Assembly: GCF_030272615.1 (NCBI RefSeq)
Contig: NC_081413.1
Span: forward strand, 332,230,302-332,294,301
DNA length: 64,000 bases
Source of the DNA: Cryptomeria japonica
Lineage: Eukaryota > Streptophyta > Pinopsida > Cupressales > Cupressaceae
Reading direction: 5' to 3'
This document shows, one piece after another, positions 12,155-24,290 of this stretch (the stretch's first letter is position 1; each line of letters begins with the position of its first letter). A program made the position numbers and the translations under genes. The notes beneath the pieces were generated by a model that was given only the letters and a program-made list of their open reading frames with translations, ran no database searches and was not told where the DNA came from.

Positions 12155-14176
12155 AGGTTTGACCTCTATGAAATTTTGAAGTATGGATTCTTGATTATAT
12201 CAATTCGAGTATGGATTCTTGATTATATGTTTGACTTTCATTTTCATGAATGAAGTTTCTGGAATTAAGCATAAAGTGCAGGACAAGTTTGCCTTGATTG
12301 TGGTTCAAATTAGACAACACATTAGATATTTTGGGATAAGTGGAGTTGTGTAAAACACCTAGTACTCAAGGTGGTTCAAGAATTTTCAAGATAAAATGCA
12401 AGAAAGGGAGAGATTTCTTGTTGATGTGATCTAGAAGTACAAATATGTGTTTACATTTCTAGTAAGTGTAGATCATTGCTATATTGAGGTTGTTGAGTCG
12501 AGGACAGATTGGGTCCCTGAGTTTCCTTATGAAATATCTATAGAAAAAGTAGAGAGACAAACTGCTACAACAATAAAGATGCCAATTGATCTCAATGAAC
12601 CTAGGTTTGGGACTAAAAAATAGATCTTTTATAAGATGAGGAAGGAGAAATTTGATAAAGGGTAGAAGAAAAGAATAGAGAAAATATATCAAAATGTCAG
12701 TTTTCATCTCGTATCTGAAAATTTTGGAGTGACTTTGATTGAGGGTTCTTCTATGAATACATAGAGGAGGACTAGGTTTATCTCTTCCTCTTCTCTAGTG
12801 AAGATAGGTTCCTCTAGAACCCCTACTAGATCAAAACAAGTAAGAAGAAAGAAGAAAGGCATAAATAGAAAAAGAAAAAGAAAAAAAAAGGGAGAAGGTT
12901 TGGAGCTAGAAATTGAAGAAGTATAAAGTGACAACACTAATGGAGAAGTTCATAAGGAATATTTTATGATCCAAATGAGAACTAAGAGGACTAAGGTTGA
13001 TGAAGAAGAAGAATGAGAAGAGGAGGAGGACACAGTGACTCTAAGTAGAAGAAAGAAAACATTGGTGTCTTCGATAGAGACCTCTACAAAGAAGAAGGAA
13101 GAGGTTAAGGAAAAAGTGTCTGCGAAGCCAAAGGAATGGAAAGAGAATGTCAAAGATGATTTGAATTATCAACCTTTGGATCTTGACAATATAGTGAAAG
13201 AGGCGTATGAGCATGAATCATTGAAGTTCTGTGCTAGGTTGTATCCATATGTGCCTCTGACAAACAAGGAGAAGATTGAGAAGGTGGTAATAAAGTATTT
13301 GATTACCTTTAACAAATCTATAGATGACATTGACATAAACTACCCAAAGAGCTTTTGGAGGTATTGACAAAGAAGATAAAGATTGTAGTTATGAAGGAGT
13401 CAAATATGAGGACTCAAGCATTGGATATGGTAGCCAGTTTATTGTCAAAGGAAGAAAGAACAAGAATTAAATAGGACCTAAACATGAGATTTAGGACAAA
13501 GGAAAGGGTGAACTTAATCATGGGAGGAGATATAGAAAATATCAAAAGAATAGAAAAATAGACAAAAAAAAGAAGCCATGGAGGTTGTGGAACAACTAAA
13601 GGTTACTTTGTCATCTCCTCTAGAGAAGGAAAACATAGGATTTGGTTTGGAAGAGACAAATAGTAAGTGAGATATAGAAAGGAGAATAGAGGAGCAAAAA
13701 AGTGAGAATGTTGATCCAGATACAATTTTGAGTGATCAGATGAATGCAAAACAAAAGATAATGGAGGTTGTTGAAGAGATTTTAGAAGGCACTAGGGAAG
13801 AATAAAAGAATGAGGATCCGAAGAAGGAGAAAATAAAAGAAAGAACATAAGGAAAGAATGAGGAAGATAAGGTAGAAGAGAGAATTGAAGAAAAGATAGA
13901 AGGGAAAAAGGAGAGCCTTGTGAAGGAGAAGGAGAAGGAACATGATGTAGAAGGTGAAAGATAAGGTTGTCTGCTATAGAATCTTTCAAACTATCCAAAG
14001 ATTCCACATTGGACTTACTACAGTTACAAATGAAGTTCACACTAGTTATCATCACATAGGTACTTTAGGTACCCATGTCTCAAGGTCAAATTGACATTAG
14101 CAGGCTGTCACCTATTCATATGTTGCATTTGAGTGATGTCCTCCATCATATTGCAAGAAATAAATTCATCATATCT

Positions 14177-14520
14177 TGTTACAAGCTAGGGTTGTCGTTA
14201 CACCAAAAGATCGACCTGTCAATGCCTGATACAACCACTAGACTTATAGAATCCATAGGAGGCTGTTAAACCATGTCATGAATCTCCGTAGGGGATGTTG
14301 GCCCACTACCAACAATCCCCTTCCCAACGTCACTCATCACAACTTGCGTGATTCGAACCTGTGACCAAGCTTTGATACCACTTGTTACAAGCTAGGGTTG
14401 TCGTTGCACCAAAAGATCGACCTGTCAATGACTGATACAACCACTAGACTTATAGAATCCACAGGAGGTTGTTAAACCATGTCGTGAATCTCCACGAGGG
14501 ACGCTATCCCACTGCCAACA
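14177..14520 (-). mobile_element. TRIM: 344-bp LTR retrotransposon in miniature
   Basis: Two 138-bp direct repeats (14177-14314 and 14383-14520), each TGTTACAAGC...CCAACA, flank a 68-bp core. The 5-bp TSD TATCT (14172-14176 and 14521-14525) is perfect. On the minus strand the core begins AG then TGGTATCAAAGC, an initiator-Met primer site with one change, and ends in the polypurine stretch GGGAAGGGGAT next to the other LTR, so the element is complete and in minus orientation. The LTRs differ at about 14 of 138 positions by hand count. It has no coding capacity and must have moved with proteins from another element. The empty site is seen at about 500-510 in the first block copy. Confidence 0.93.
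14315..14382 (-). other. TRIM core: primer site, B-box-like motif, polypurine tract
   Basis: Read on the minus strand, this 68-bp core has the primer site, then CTTGGTCACAGGTTCGAATCAC, which looks like a tRNA T-arm or pol III B box (GGTTCGAATC), then GACGTTGGGAAGGGGAT. The B-box resemblance is seen directly. Whether it drives transcription is inference. Confidence 0.6.
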
Positions 14521-15472
14521 TATCTTAGGTGGAGTGTACTGATTTGGTCAATGATACATTGAAGTTTGTCCATGAGAGAATTCTAAAGGTTACTTTAGAT
14601 AAAACACTAAGTGATGTAGAGTAGCTATAAGTACTACTTACGAAAATAGAAGATCATACTTCTAATTTGGAAGCTACAATTTTGAAGGATGATGAGAATA
14701 ATACAAAGGGGAAAATATTAGAAGAGCTAGTAAACAAGTGAGCAGATACACATATCTGGCTGCAAGAAGGTATACATTCTTTTGAAAAGAATGTAGACAG
14801 TGTTGTAGAAGTAGATTAGTTTTTTCACAAGTAGCCTAAGTCAACTCAAGAGATACAAAATTAGATAAATTTTTTTGAAACTTAGCTTGTAGAGTTCTCC
14901 AAATTTGTGGACTTTAAGGAAGATGGAGATGGTAAAGGAATCTTTCAGTCAGAGAATCTGTACACAAAGCTTAAACTATTGATCAATCAAAACAAGTAGA
15001 TCAAGATATATTTTTACTAGCTGAGAGATATTGAAGATATTCACCTCACCAATATGGTGAATACTCTTAAATATTCTCAGGAGCTAAGCAAGATAGTAAA
15101 GGTTTTGACAAGCTATGAAGAGGTAGAGAATCTTCTTTTGAAGATGGAGAGTCAATATAACCTTTTGATGTCTATAGGAGTTGATTGGAATATTTCCTGG
15201 GCTCAGCTAAAGTTCATCCATTAAAATAACATACCCCTAACTCAATGAAATGGTTAAATGTTTTTTCAGTAAGAAATTTTTGATTTTGTACATATGCGAA
15301 CATTTTGGTGATATAGTTTTGGGTTCCAATTTTGAGGAGGTGTTGTAGATAGGGGGAGTTATAAATAGTCTATTGAATTTTTCTACAAGAAGACATCCTT
15401 TGTCTTTGAAGTCAAATGGGGAGTGTTTTTGGAGTTGGTAGAAGTGTTTCCATCAATGAAAAAAGGGGATAT

Positions 15473-16639
15473 TGTTGTAAATGTAAGTTCTTATTGTTAT
15501 TAATGTCAAACTTGTTGATCCTGATGTGTAACTTCATAGGATTATTTGGTTCAGAGGTGGTCTAATGTGATATAGTAATAGTGGGTTGGCTCCATGATTA
15601 TGCAGATTAGTGCAATCTATAGTGGATTCTTTAGAAGGCTTATGAAGATGTATCATGATGTTTTTGGGGCTTTGATGTTGATTTTTAGGATCCATAGTTG
15701 ATGTTCAGTCATGTGTGACTATTATGGTGTTAGTATATAGGAATGCATTACATTCCTATGTCTACTAGTACTTTGGTGATGTGTCTCAATTTTTCAATGT
15801 TGTGGAATTTTTTTATGTTATCTTGGGTATTTGTAAGTACCCTTGGTGGTTTGCATTGTAGTTTGAGCAAGTTGTGTCAGTGCGCATTTATAGTGTTATC
15901 TTTTTCAACTAACCTATAGTGTTTTGGTCTGTGCAGTAGCGTACTAATCTTTGGGAAATGTTTTAGGATGGATAGGACTGGTGTGATGCCTCACACTTCT
16001 AGTTTTACCTTCTACATTGGATTTTTTTGGGGCCGACTATTTTGTAATTGCACGTTACATCTAATTGGGTTGACCTAATTGATGTTATTATGGTTGTAGA
16101 TGGTATATAAAGGATTAAATTATTGTGGAAAGATATAGAAAAGTTGTTTTGGTTGTGTGAAGTGATTATAAAGTATTAAAAAGGTTTGGAAGTATAACAA
16201 AATAGTAATGAAGACAGTTCCTTATGATCAACATTTCAGCGGATGTGGTTCTTTTCAATTCAATCCTTTTGATGTTATTCTATTAGAAGTGTTGTATCTT
16301 GTGTTGAAGAAGTAATCTTTAGTGATTGCAAATCCTTATTGTCTATTACCCTAAGGTTGTGCACCTTATCTTTGCAAGTCATCGCAAGGGGAGTGACCTC
16401 CTTAGCCTCTAGCCTAAACATTATAATTCAATTATCATATAATGAGATAGTTCTCACCATGGTTTTTCCCAATTTAGGTTTTCCACGTAAAAACATTGGT
16501 GTTCTTTTGTGGTTTTTCTTATTTACTTTCATACATAAGGCAGATTTAATTAATGTTGTGTAAAAGGGTAAATTTGATTAAGTTTTAGTGTATGTTGATT
16601 CACCCCTCCCCACTTCTCAGCATTCAGTAGTGTTCAACA
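15473..16639 (+). repeat. 3' LTR of Copia-like element (copy 2)
   Basis: Begins TGTTGTAAATG after AAAAAAGGGGATAT and ends near GTGTTCAACA at 16639 (alternatively CCAACA at 16666). It aligns with 1444-2615 over its whole length. It has the shared LTR motif at 16455-16491 and GATTCACCCCTCC near 16598. Both copies are followed by the same flank, which is expected if the whole block was duplicated after this insertion. Confidence 0.72.
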
Positions 16640-17032
16640 AGGTGAAAAACAAACCTTTTTCCAACAATAATGTCATGCTCCAATCTTACCTTGACAAGAG
16701 AAGAAATCAAAAATCACATTAAACCAACTAAAATCAAAACTTACAAGCTTTATATCCAAAAAAAAAATTAGTAGATGAAATCTAAGGGGTATTTCTTCTT
16801 TTCATTTTTATGTAAAAGAAAATTAAAATCCCCCCATAACTAAATTTTTTAAATTTGTACATATTGTTTTGAAAGTAGATAGATAACTCCAAAAATTAAT
16901 TTTCCACTTTGAGTATAAGGTGCATGGATAGATGTATTTTCGTTTATTTAGTGATTAAATAACAACATGTTTTGAATCTACACTTGTAAGATAGAAGAGT
17001 TCCAAAGAGATAATTCCTCCTAAAGTTGAAAC
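16640..17032. other. AT-rich spacer present only in copy 2
   Basis: About 400 bp (continued at 18578-18629 after the solo LTR) that is absent from the first block copy between 2665 and 2666. No coding signal or repeat structure was recognised. Either copy 1 lost it or copy 2 gained it. Confidence 0.4.
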
Positions 17033-18572
17033 TGATAGTTCTGACACTTAATGTAAGTACAAATCCAATAGCCAACAAGATGAGAGGGGGGGGTGAATCA
17101 TACAAACCGAATCTTCCATAAAAACATCAGATTCAACCTCGGTAACATATACTTCAGTAATATAACCAAAACTGCTTAAACATGCAAACTCAAAAGCATA
17201 TAAACATCATAAACCCCATAACACTAGATTTAACGTGGAAACCCAAATAGGGAAAAACCATTGTGGGATTTCAGACCCACTAATAAATATACTCTTCTAG
17301 AGTATGCTCGGTTAAAAGCAAATCCTGTTAAAGATTACAAACACATTGCTAGATGTGACCCGGTTAAGGGATTTCCCTCAAATCTGTTAAAATCTTCACC
17401 TTGTTAGAAGTGACCTTGTTAAAGGATTTCAAACACTCAATTAGAATGTCACCTTGCTAGAGGGTTTTACAAATAAGACTGTTAAGTCCACTCGGTTAAG
17501 AGATTTTCTGTCACTTTCACAAAATAACAGTAATAAAATCTATCTTCAACTTCACATCTAAAATGCTAAAATAGATTCTTATTTGCTCAATACAATCTAG
17601 AATTAATCTTGTCCATCTGTTGGGCTTCTATACTTTGTTATTCAAACAAGTCTTCAAGCTTCTGTGCTCGGTGATCACTATGTAGCATCCTTGTGCATAC
17701 ATTTGCCCGCATACATTGTTTATCAACAACTCCCTATTTATAAACAATTAGATAACCACTTAATCTCCTTGATCACATTTCCCATGATCAATCCTAGCCA
17801 TCAGATCTTCAATCTTGTCCAGGTTCAATGTATCCTTTGATCTGAAAAATGTTTTACCCCACCTAGGAACTTGCATATATTTCTTGGAACTTGTGCTAGG
17901 GTAATGCGGTTCAATCTGTGTTGTAGATCTTCATGCCAATTTTCCTTTGCCATAGATTCATTAACAAACTTCATGCACGACATACCAATCATTTAATCAG
18001 TTCCAGCTCATCAACTTTCTTCATTAAATAATGCATGTAACCATTTAATGTATTCTGTTACAGCTCGGTTACAACTCGATAATAACTCTGTAAATACTAA
18101 ACTTCACTCAGTAGACATTCCGCCTTCATTAACCGATAGCAATAACCTTAGGGTTTACCGACTAGGTTCCTTAGGGTTTACCGACTAGGTTCTTTGCTCG
18201 GTAACATAGTATAGTATTAACCTTACAATTTACAACATATGTATGATGTTAAAACAATCTAAACATCATGATCTCATCATTGTCTAACTCGGTAATAGTT
18301 GCCCATTGAATACCTTATTCATCCCCTTATTCATCATATTCTTTCTATTTCTTTTACCGACATCTTTATACTGATCAAATCATACTTCTCAAGATATGGC
18401 AACATCATACTGAATTAGAAAATCAATTTCTTGACATCAATGAAAAAATAATAATATTAAGACAGTAAATCATCCTTAATCAGTTATATCCATAATCATC
18501 AACAACCTTCTCAATATCCTTATTGAAATGCCAAAAATCTCCCATTGTCTATTATAATGCCAAATGCCAACA
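17033..18572 (-). repeat. Solo Copia-type LTR, 1540 bp, minus strand
   Basis: Perfect 5-bp TSD GAAAC at 17028-17032 and 18573-18577. On the plus strand it reads TGATAGTTC...GCCAACA, so on the minus strand it starts TGTTGGCATT. The inverted GATTCACCCCCCC block (plus-strand GGGGGGGGTGAATCA at 17085-17099) and the shared motif ACGTGGAAACCC...GGGAAAAACCA at 17233-17260 fix the orientation. No internal sequence or second LTR is present, so it arose by recombination between two LTRs. It contains a 23-bp tandem duplication at 18146-18191. Confidence 0.88.
18146..18191. repeat. 23-bp tandem duplication inside solo LTR
   Basis: CCTTAGGGTTTACCGACTAG followed by GTT occurs twice in a row (18146-18168 and 18169-18191). 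Confidence 0.85.
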
Positions 18573-18814
18573 GAAACTATATATATTCCTTCACATCCAC
18601 TATCCTCTAAGAAACTATTATGATTTTAGCTACTCTCTCAATACCTGCATACTGGTTTATTGCACCAACATGATGTTTGAATTGTTTTTTGTAGCTACAT
18701 TCACTAGAAGGCCATGTTTATGTAGGTTATCCAAACATGTGACATTCCAAGACACACATTTTATTTTTTAGATTTTGGTGTATTCTTAATACATAACACA
18801 TGAAGGGTAGGTTG

Positions 18815-20376
18815 CTGTAATCGATGGAAAATTCGGGTTTCACAAGTTATGCTCTGTAAACTAGGAAATGACCTAACTTTGACATGCAACACATTAAAAG
18901 GAGGATGAACTAGATAAATCCAACCTCAATTCTATTAGGAAGAGGGTTGAATGTTGATTGGAGTCTTATTTCCTTTTTATTTAATTTGAAAATGTAATTG
19001 AAAAGACATAAATTGAATGCCAAATCTAAGGTAAGAAGGTACACGCATGAACTAACAACTTAGACTGATTATGGTAATTGGTAATGAAACAAAAAACTTC
19101 ATAACAATTATGAAAAAGGATATGGAATCTAATTGTGCACCTATGACTAAAATCTAAGGTTGATCGGGCAAGACCAAGGAACCCAACTCCTTGGACCTTT
19201 GAGCTGTTGTCGAAGAATTTGGAATCTAAAGCTGTCTAGATCTATCTACAAAATCAGATAAAAAATATTGAGAATAGGGATGCCCCCACCGTCTTGGTCA
19301 TTGAAAATTAGGTCCAAATTTTGGGAGGAAGTCTGTATCAGCCTCTTGATATTCTCTGAAGTCTTCCAACTCCATTGGGTACCTATAGTTGCACACAAGA
19401 CGAAAGAAAGAGGGTAGTGGATAGGGGTTTGCCTTAGGTGAAATATTGGGTTTGGAATTAACACTAATTGAAATATAAATTGAATTGTAAAGCTTGCCTT
19501 TTGAGAGCAAGGATAGATCTAAAATTGAGATGCTTGAATGCAGATGATTATACCTTTAATAGGTGATGCAATGCTCTTAGGATAATTCCTCCATGTGTTG
19601 ATGCAATAACATGATAAATCACATAAATCCATCATGAAATAATAGATAAAACATAAATGGAAGATGAATTGATGTATTTGGTTGTTTCTTGAATCATACA
19701 TGCTATTAAGGAATAATAATTGCTCTTGAATTGATGATAATGCTAGCATAAAATGAGATCATGAAAATGGATTGAGAGGGATGTGTTATATAGGGATTTC
19801 ATAATTAAAATCACCTTTAAAAAAACTTAGATTGGATATATTTTCACACTGAGTGAGATTTTGATTAGATAAGACTTTCAAATTATCCTCCCAAAATCTG
19901 AGAAAAAAGTGTAGTACCAAATAGCTCCCACTGACCTAGTCCTGCCAACATTTTTTCAATTTTTTCGAAATGCAAGATAATGGGGTTCTAATGGTGATTC
20001 TAGCTTGATGGCTCAAATCGTAATGCATGAGAGTGCAAAATATGCTTTGAGAGTCAAAATTAGGGTAACATCAAGGATAAAATGATTAAGGGTACAACTA
20101 GAATTAGGGGCCCAAATATGACTGTGATGATGTAATAAATTGAAATAAGACCCATAATATTGAATTAAATATTAATTATTTACAATAAAGCTCCCATAAT
20201 GCATAGAGGAATGAGAAATTCTAAAATTGATGCTAGGAGAGTGTGTAATTGGACACACTTATTAAGGTGTATGTTTTACGATGCTCTAGTTGGCTCCCAT
20301 TGGAAATTTTAAAATAGGTGCTAGGAGAGTGTGTAATTGGACACACTTATTAAGGTGTACATTTTATGATGCTCCA
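18815..20376 (-). repeat. LTR of element A (copy 2), minus strand
   Basis: Matches 2853-4358. The right end is GATGCTCCA at 20376, followed by GTTGGCTCCCATTTCCC, the same place as TTACA|GTTGACTC in copy 1. A local 88-bp tandem duplication (20214-20389) near this end is absent from copy 1. The left end is approximate. Confidence 0.5.
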
Positions 20377-20389
20377 GTTGGCTCCCATT
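20214..20389. repeat. 88-bp tandem duplication
   Basis: Two units of 88 bp (20214-20301 and 20302-20389), each with GCTAGGAGAGTGTGTAATTG, then GACACACTTATTAAGGTGTA and GTTGGCTCCCATT. The first block copy has one unit only (about 4280-4375), so this arose after the block was duplicated. Confidence 0.85.
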
Positions 20390-21408
20390 TCCCACTTCCT
20401 TTTTTGTATATCTCGTTGAGAGCCTTATGGCTAAGCCTTTCACTTTTCTTTTGATTTACTCCATAATTTGTTATTTTCTTTATCCTAGTTTTTTTTACTA
20501 AGGGTTCTTAATTTTCCTTGAATCATGGGGTGCATCCAACTATTGTTAATGGATAAATAGCTAAAGAATATTTTCTTTTCTTTATCAATTAAAACAAAAT
20601 AATGGGCTTCCCAAACATGTAATCTCTATAATAAACTTGACTCTTCTTTCCTTAGTAAAAAGGGATTTACCTTCCCTATGTGTAACTATAACTAGATGAG
20701 TTTTCTCCCCTAAATTATGTATTCCAATATTATCTATCTGATCTTCTATAACATGATTATATTTTTTCTCCTAAGATAAACATGAGTTTCTTTCCTTTAC
20801 TAGATTATGGAATACATACCTATCTTCCATTCATTGTTTGATTTATACTTATCAACAACACTACTTATTCATCCCATGGTCTACCTTATCACTTTGCATC
20901 TATTCCTATGAAAATACCTATACATTTTGATCCTCTTTTATAGGTTTTGTTTCTTCTAGAAAACCTTTTATGATTGCTACTTAGAGTGTAAAATAGGTAG
21001 TCTCAAGAATCAAAGATCCCATATTCTCAAGTTTTGGGATGGTGTGTTCCTTACCAGTTTCTTCTAAAACGCACTCAATATTAACTTCCCAATCAAAGGA
21101 AAATTCTTTGAGGGATAAGAAGATCCAAAATTACCATGACCTTTATTCAAACAAGCCAAGTTAATTGAAGGGAAATCCTTGGTCTAGTGGAAAATTTCCT
21201 TATATTTGAAACATGAGAAAGGGGATTTTTGAAAAGAAAGAACCTATTTCCGTACACTAAATTTTGAGGAGGTATATGTTTACAAAGGGAGAATGGTTAT
21301 ATCATCTAAAAATAGTGATTCTATCATTTATGCATATAATAGAAACTTTTTGAATTTAGCTATAGGATATATTATCAAAACATGACCAAAGGTGCTTTCT
21401 TTTTGTAA
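20377..21408 (-). mobile_element. Internal remnant of element A (copy 2)
   Basis: Counterpart of 4359-5397, from the polypurine tract of element A to the first base of the element B LTR. No protein domain recognised on either strand. Confidence 0.4.
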
Positions 21409-22499
21409 TGGTGCAAATTTGGAAATTAGGGTTTCGATGATGCAACCACAAAAAATCCCAAATTTACCATTACAAGTGGAAAGATGGGTGAACCTAATAG
21501 TTCTAGCCTCAATCCCACTAAGGGCTAAGAATTCTGATTAGATTCACCTGGAGTTGGCGTTTGACTTTCTCTTTCCAAAGGGTCGAATTGGATTGTTGAG
21601 ACTTAGGGCAAAATAGGCGATAATTAAAGTATTTTGACAAAAAAAGTAAGTTACAGATGTCCCATGGATCCATTGGCAACAACAATAATGGAAAACAAAG
21701 AGGGGGGGTGAATCAGTTTTCACCGGATTAACAAATTTAACCTCAAATGGAAATTTGACTAACTGCAACAACAACAAAGATAAGCAAATTGAATCACAAC
21801 ATACAACACCAAGATTTTGACGTGGAAAACCCGGCTAAGATAAAAACCACGGTGGGAACCTACCCACAATTAGATGATACTCTGCAGTACTATGTGAAAA
21901 TAATTACAATAGAAATGCACATGCATTCAGACTTACTGCCTAGAGCTGACTACTCAAAATACAATAACCTAGAAGGCTACAACCCTCAGGGAAGGTTCAC
22001 TACCTTACAAGGAAGTCTCACTGACTTACAAAATATCCAGACAACAATCTGAAATCAAATGAACTAAAAGAATAGCATCTGCAAATGCCTGATGACAGTT
22101 CCAGTTAAGCACATAAGTCTGCCCAACAACAATTCAATCTCTTCTCAATCACAATGTCAAAGGATGTATTCTCTTCTTTGCACCTTTACCATTCTTTGAT
22201 AATGTAGACACGCTACCACACCAAATTTGCATGACTTTATCACCTATTTATACAGTTCATCAACCTTGACAACAAGGTCGGCTCAACCCAAAAAGACCTA
22301 ATTACAAAATTACATCACACGATACAAAGATCAACCACTAGAACAATATAATGATAAGCATGAGATAACATGGACCTAAATCAAATGCTCAAATGTCACA
22401 ACCCTCCTTTATCACTTTTTGATTTAAATACAATTCTATTATATTTTTGGTTAAGCTATTTAAAATGATTGAATAAATGTTATAAAAGAATAAAAATGA

Positions 22500-22521
22500 A
22501 CACACACACACACACACACAC
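22500..22521. repeat. CA microsatellite
   Basis: Eleven AC dinucleotides inside the 3.9-kb solo LTR. Confidence 0.95.
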
Positions 22522-22734
22522 TTGGAGAATATAATTCAAAAGGAATTATTTTTATTTATTTTCCCACTCCCAATTATGACACATGTTGTAGGAGGAAATA
22601 GAAGCTTCTAGAGGAATCTTCAATGCCTTGCATGTAACTCCCCCACTAGGTTTTTAATCAATTTGTATGAGTCCAATATTGGAAAAGAATCTCATTTTTA
22701 ATTAAATTCTCTAGATAGTGGAATTGAGGGATTT

Positions 22735-22747
22735 TTCCTATATATTG
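22735..22747 (+). promoter_or_regulatory. TATA-like box of the long solo LTR
   Basis: TTCCTATATATTGTATG lies about 340 bp from the LTR start, a usual place for the U3/R junction. No experimental support. Confidence 0.35.
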
Positions 22748-23405
22748 TATGTAAGTTTTCAAAAAAGGGGGTTGATTATGTTTTGAAAATTTCCCAAGTT
22801 TTAAGTAGTAGGATCTTCTTTGGTAGTCTCATTTTCGTTGCAAGATTGTTAAGTTGTTCTTGAATATTTCTCTCAAGTTGCAAGGAAGGATCTAAAAAGG
22901 ATAGCTAGAGGATTCAACTTCGAGCTTCAATAAAACCAGGTTCTCTTCTTTTGTCATATGAGAAATTTGTATTATCAAAAAAAATATATATCCTCCCTTA
23001 TATAAAGAAATTTTTATTAGATTGTAAATCTTTTCTTCTTATTTAGGGATAAATAATGATGAAAATACTTTCATATAGTGCATGTAAAAGATAGCTCTAT
23101 TATTATTTAAATTTCTTTAGAAAAATATATATATGATCTTGCTTTTGCTTTTCCCAAAAGTTTTTTTGATATGTGCAAAAAAAAAATTCATATTTTCCCT
23201 TATTTTAAATTTCTTTTTTTGATATTAAAATCTTCTTTGTCCTTGTTATTCTTCTCTTAAATTCATTACTGGATTGGGAATTTAAATATAAATCTGTTTC
23301 TTGCATTCAATCTTACTTTCCTGTGAAAAATCTCACCTCTGTGCGAATACAAGATGATATTCTGCATATGAAATTATTTAAACCTCATTGTATTCATTAT
23401 TCTCT

Positions 23406-23509
23406 ATGAAAAATGAAGTACAAATCTCTCTGTGCAAAATGGAGTATAAATCTCTCTGTGAAAAATGAAGTATAAATCTCTCTGTGCAAAATGAAATATA
23501 AATCTCTCT
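23406..23509. repeat. Tandem array, 4 x 26 bp with alternating units
   Basis: Four adjacent 26-bp units end in TATAAATCTCTCT or TACAAATCTCTCT (23406-23431, 23432-23457, 23458-23483, 23484-23509). Units 1 and 3 have TGAAAAATGAAG, units 2 and 4 have TGCAAAATG, so the array looks like two copies of a 52-bp dimer. Confidence 0.9.
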
Positions 23510-24109
23510 CTCTGAAAGTAGATTTGATCATAAATTTTAAATTCCTTATAAGAAGTCTTACTTCTCTATGAACAAAAAATGTCTGATAATAAAATATAAA
23601 TTGTATTCATTATTCTTTGTGGAAATAAATCTATCTCTCTATGTTTGTAGTTTGATCACCTGTGGATTGAAGTCATTTTTCTTTTATTTTTTTTCCTTTA
23701 ATAAAATCCTTCTCCTCTCTGAATATAGATTTGATTAAATCTTAAACCCTTATCTCTCCCCTCTGTGATCAGCCTTATCTCTCCCCTCTGATCAATCTTA
23801 TGAGAGGATTTCATTTGTATTCACTGTGTAAATTATTTCCTGATTAAACTAACTCATGAATGATCTATAAATTTTATGATATTATTATTATTATCTGTAT
23901 TATTATTCTTATTCTCCTGGAAAGTTAAAGAGTCCATTTTCATATATTGTAAATAATTATAAATAAACAACTACATATATATATATATACATAAATATAT
24001 ATTTGTTTGCATCTTTTTTTGTTTCAATGAATTGCCATATGAGAATTATATTACATTACAAATAAAACACTATGCGAAAATTAAATAGGACGTTACAAAA
24101 TTTTAATGG

Positions 24110-24290
24110 GAGTGGGCGTTCAAAAGTTAGTGGAAGGTGAGGCGGGCACATGGGGCCCCACCGACCCCACTCCCTGCAGCCTCTGCTAGCGCAAGGGGTA
24201 TGGGGTGGGTGGAGGCCCACCTTTCCATTCCCTCTCCCCTCATTTAAACCCCCCCCCTCCCCCCACCTTCGCCGCCTCAAGCATCCATTT
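24110..24290. other. GC-rich island in an AT-rich LTR
   Basis: About 180 bp with many G/C runs (GGGGCCCCACC, CCCCCCCCTCCCCCCACC), set in sequence that is otherwise strongly AT-rich. No tRNA, rRNA or organelle sequence was recognised. An 87-codon open frame on the minus strand (24056-24319) is a by-product of the composition. Confidence 0.6.

Larger units (their letters stand above)
12155..15472 (+). pseudogene. Charged coiled-coil accessory ORF region (copy 2, longer)
   Basis: Decayed coding region of about 3 kb leading into the polypurine tract at 15458-15472 and the LTR at 15473. Order of what can be read: an N-terminal part (VDHCYIEVVESRTDWVPEF near 12463), a lysine-rich stretch (KKKGINRKRKRKKKGEG near 12850), an acidic stretch near 13000, a 110-codon open piece at 13035-13367 (LSRRKKTLVSS ... 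NDLNY-like region, ending FWRY), more charged sequence, then the coiled-coil part shared with 376-1443. A TRIM interrupts it at 14177-14520. Several stops are present, so no protein is made. The position after pol and before a 3' LTR suggests an extra retrotransposon ORF. No enzyme motif was seen. Confidence 0.5.

Noticed and set aside
14330-14382. tRNA gene at the B-box-like sequence
   Set aside because: No cloverleaf, no A box at the right distance, and the segment is the core of a TRIM.
10668-16639. LTR pair 10668-12154 and 15473-16639 as the two ends of one element
   Set aside because: The LTRs agree only in the downstream motif; their first parts differ, and the left one follows its own pol and polypurine tract.
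18140-18191. Telomere-like TTAGGGTTTA
   Set aside because: Only a 23-bp unit repeated twice inside an LTR, not a TTTAGGG array.
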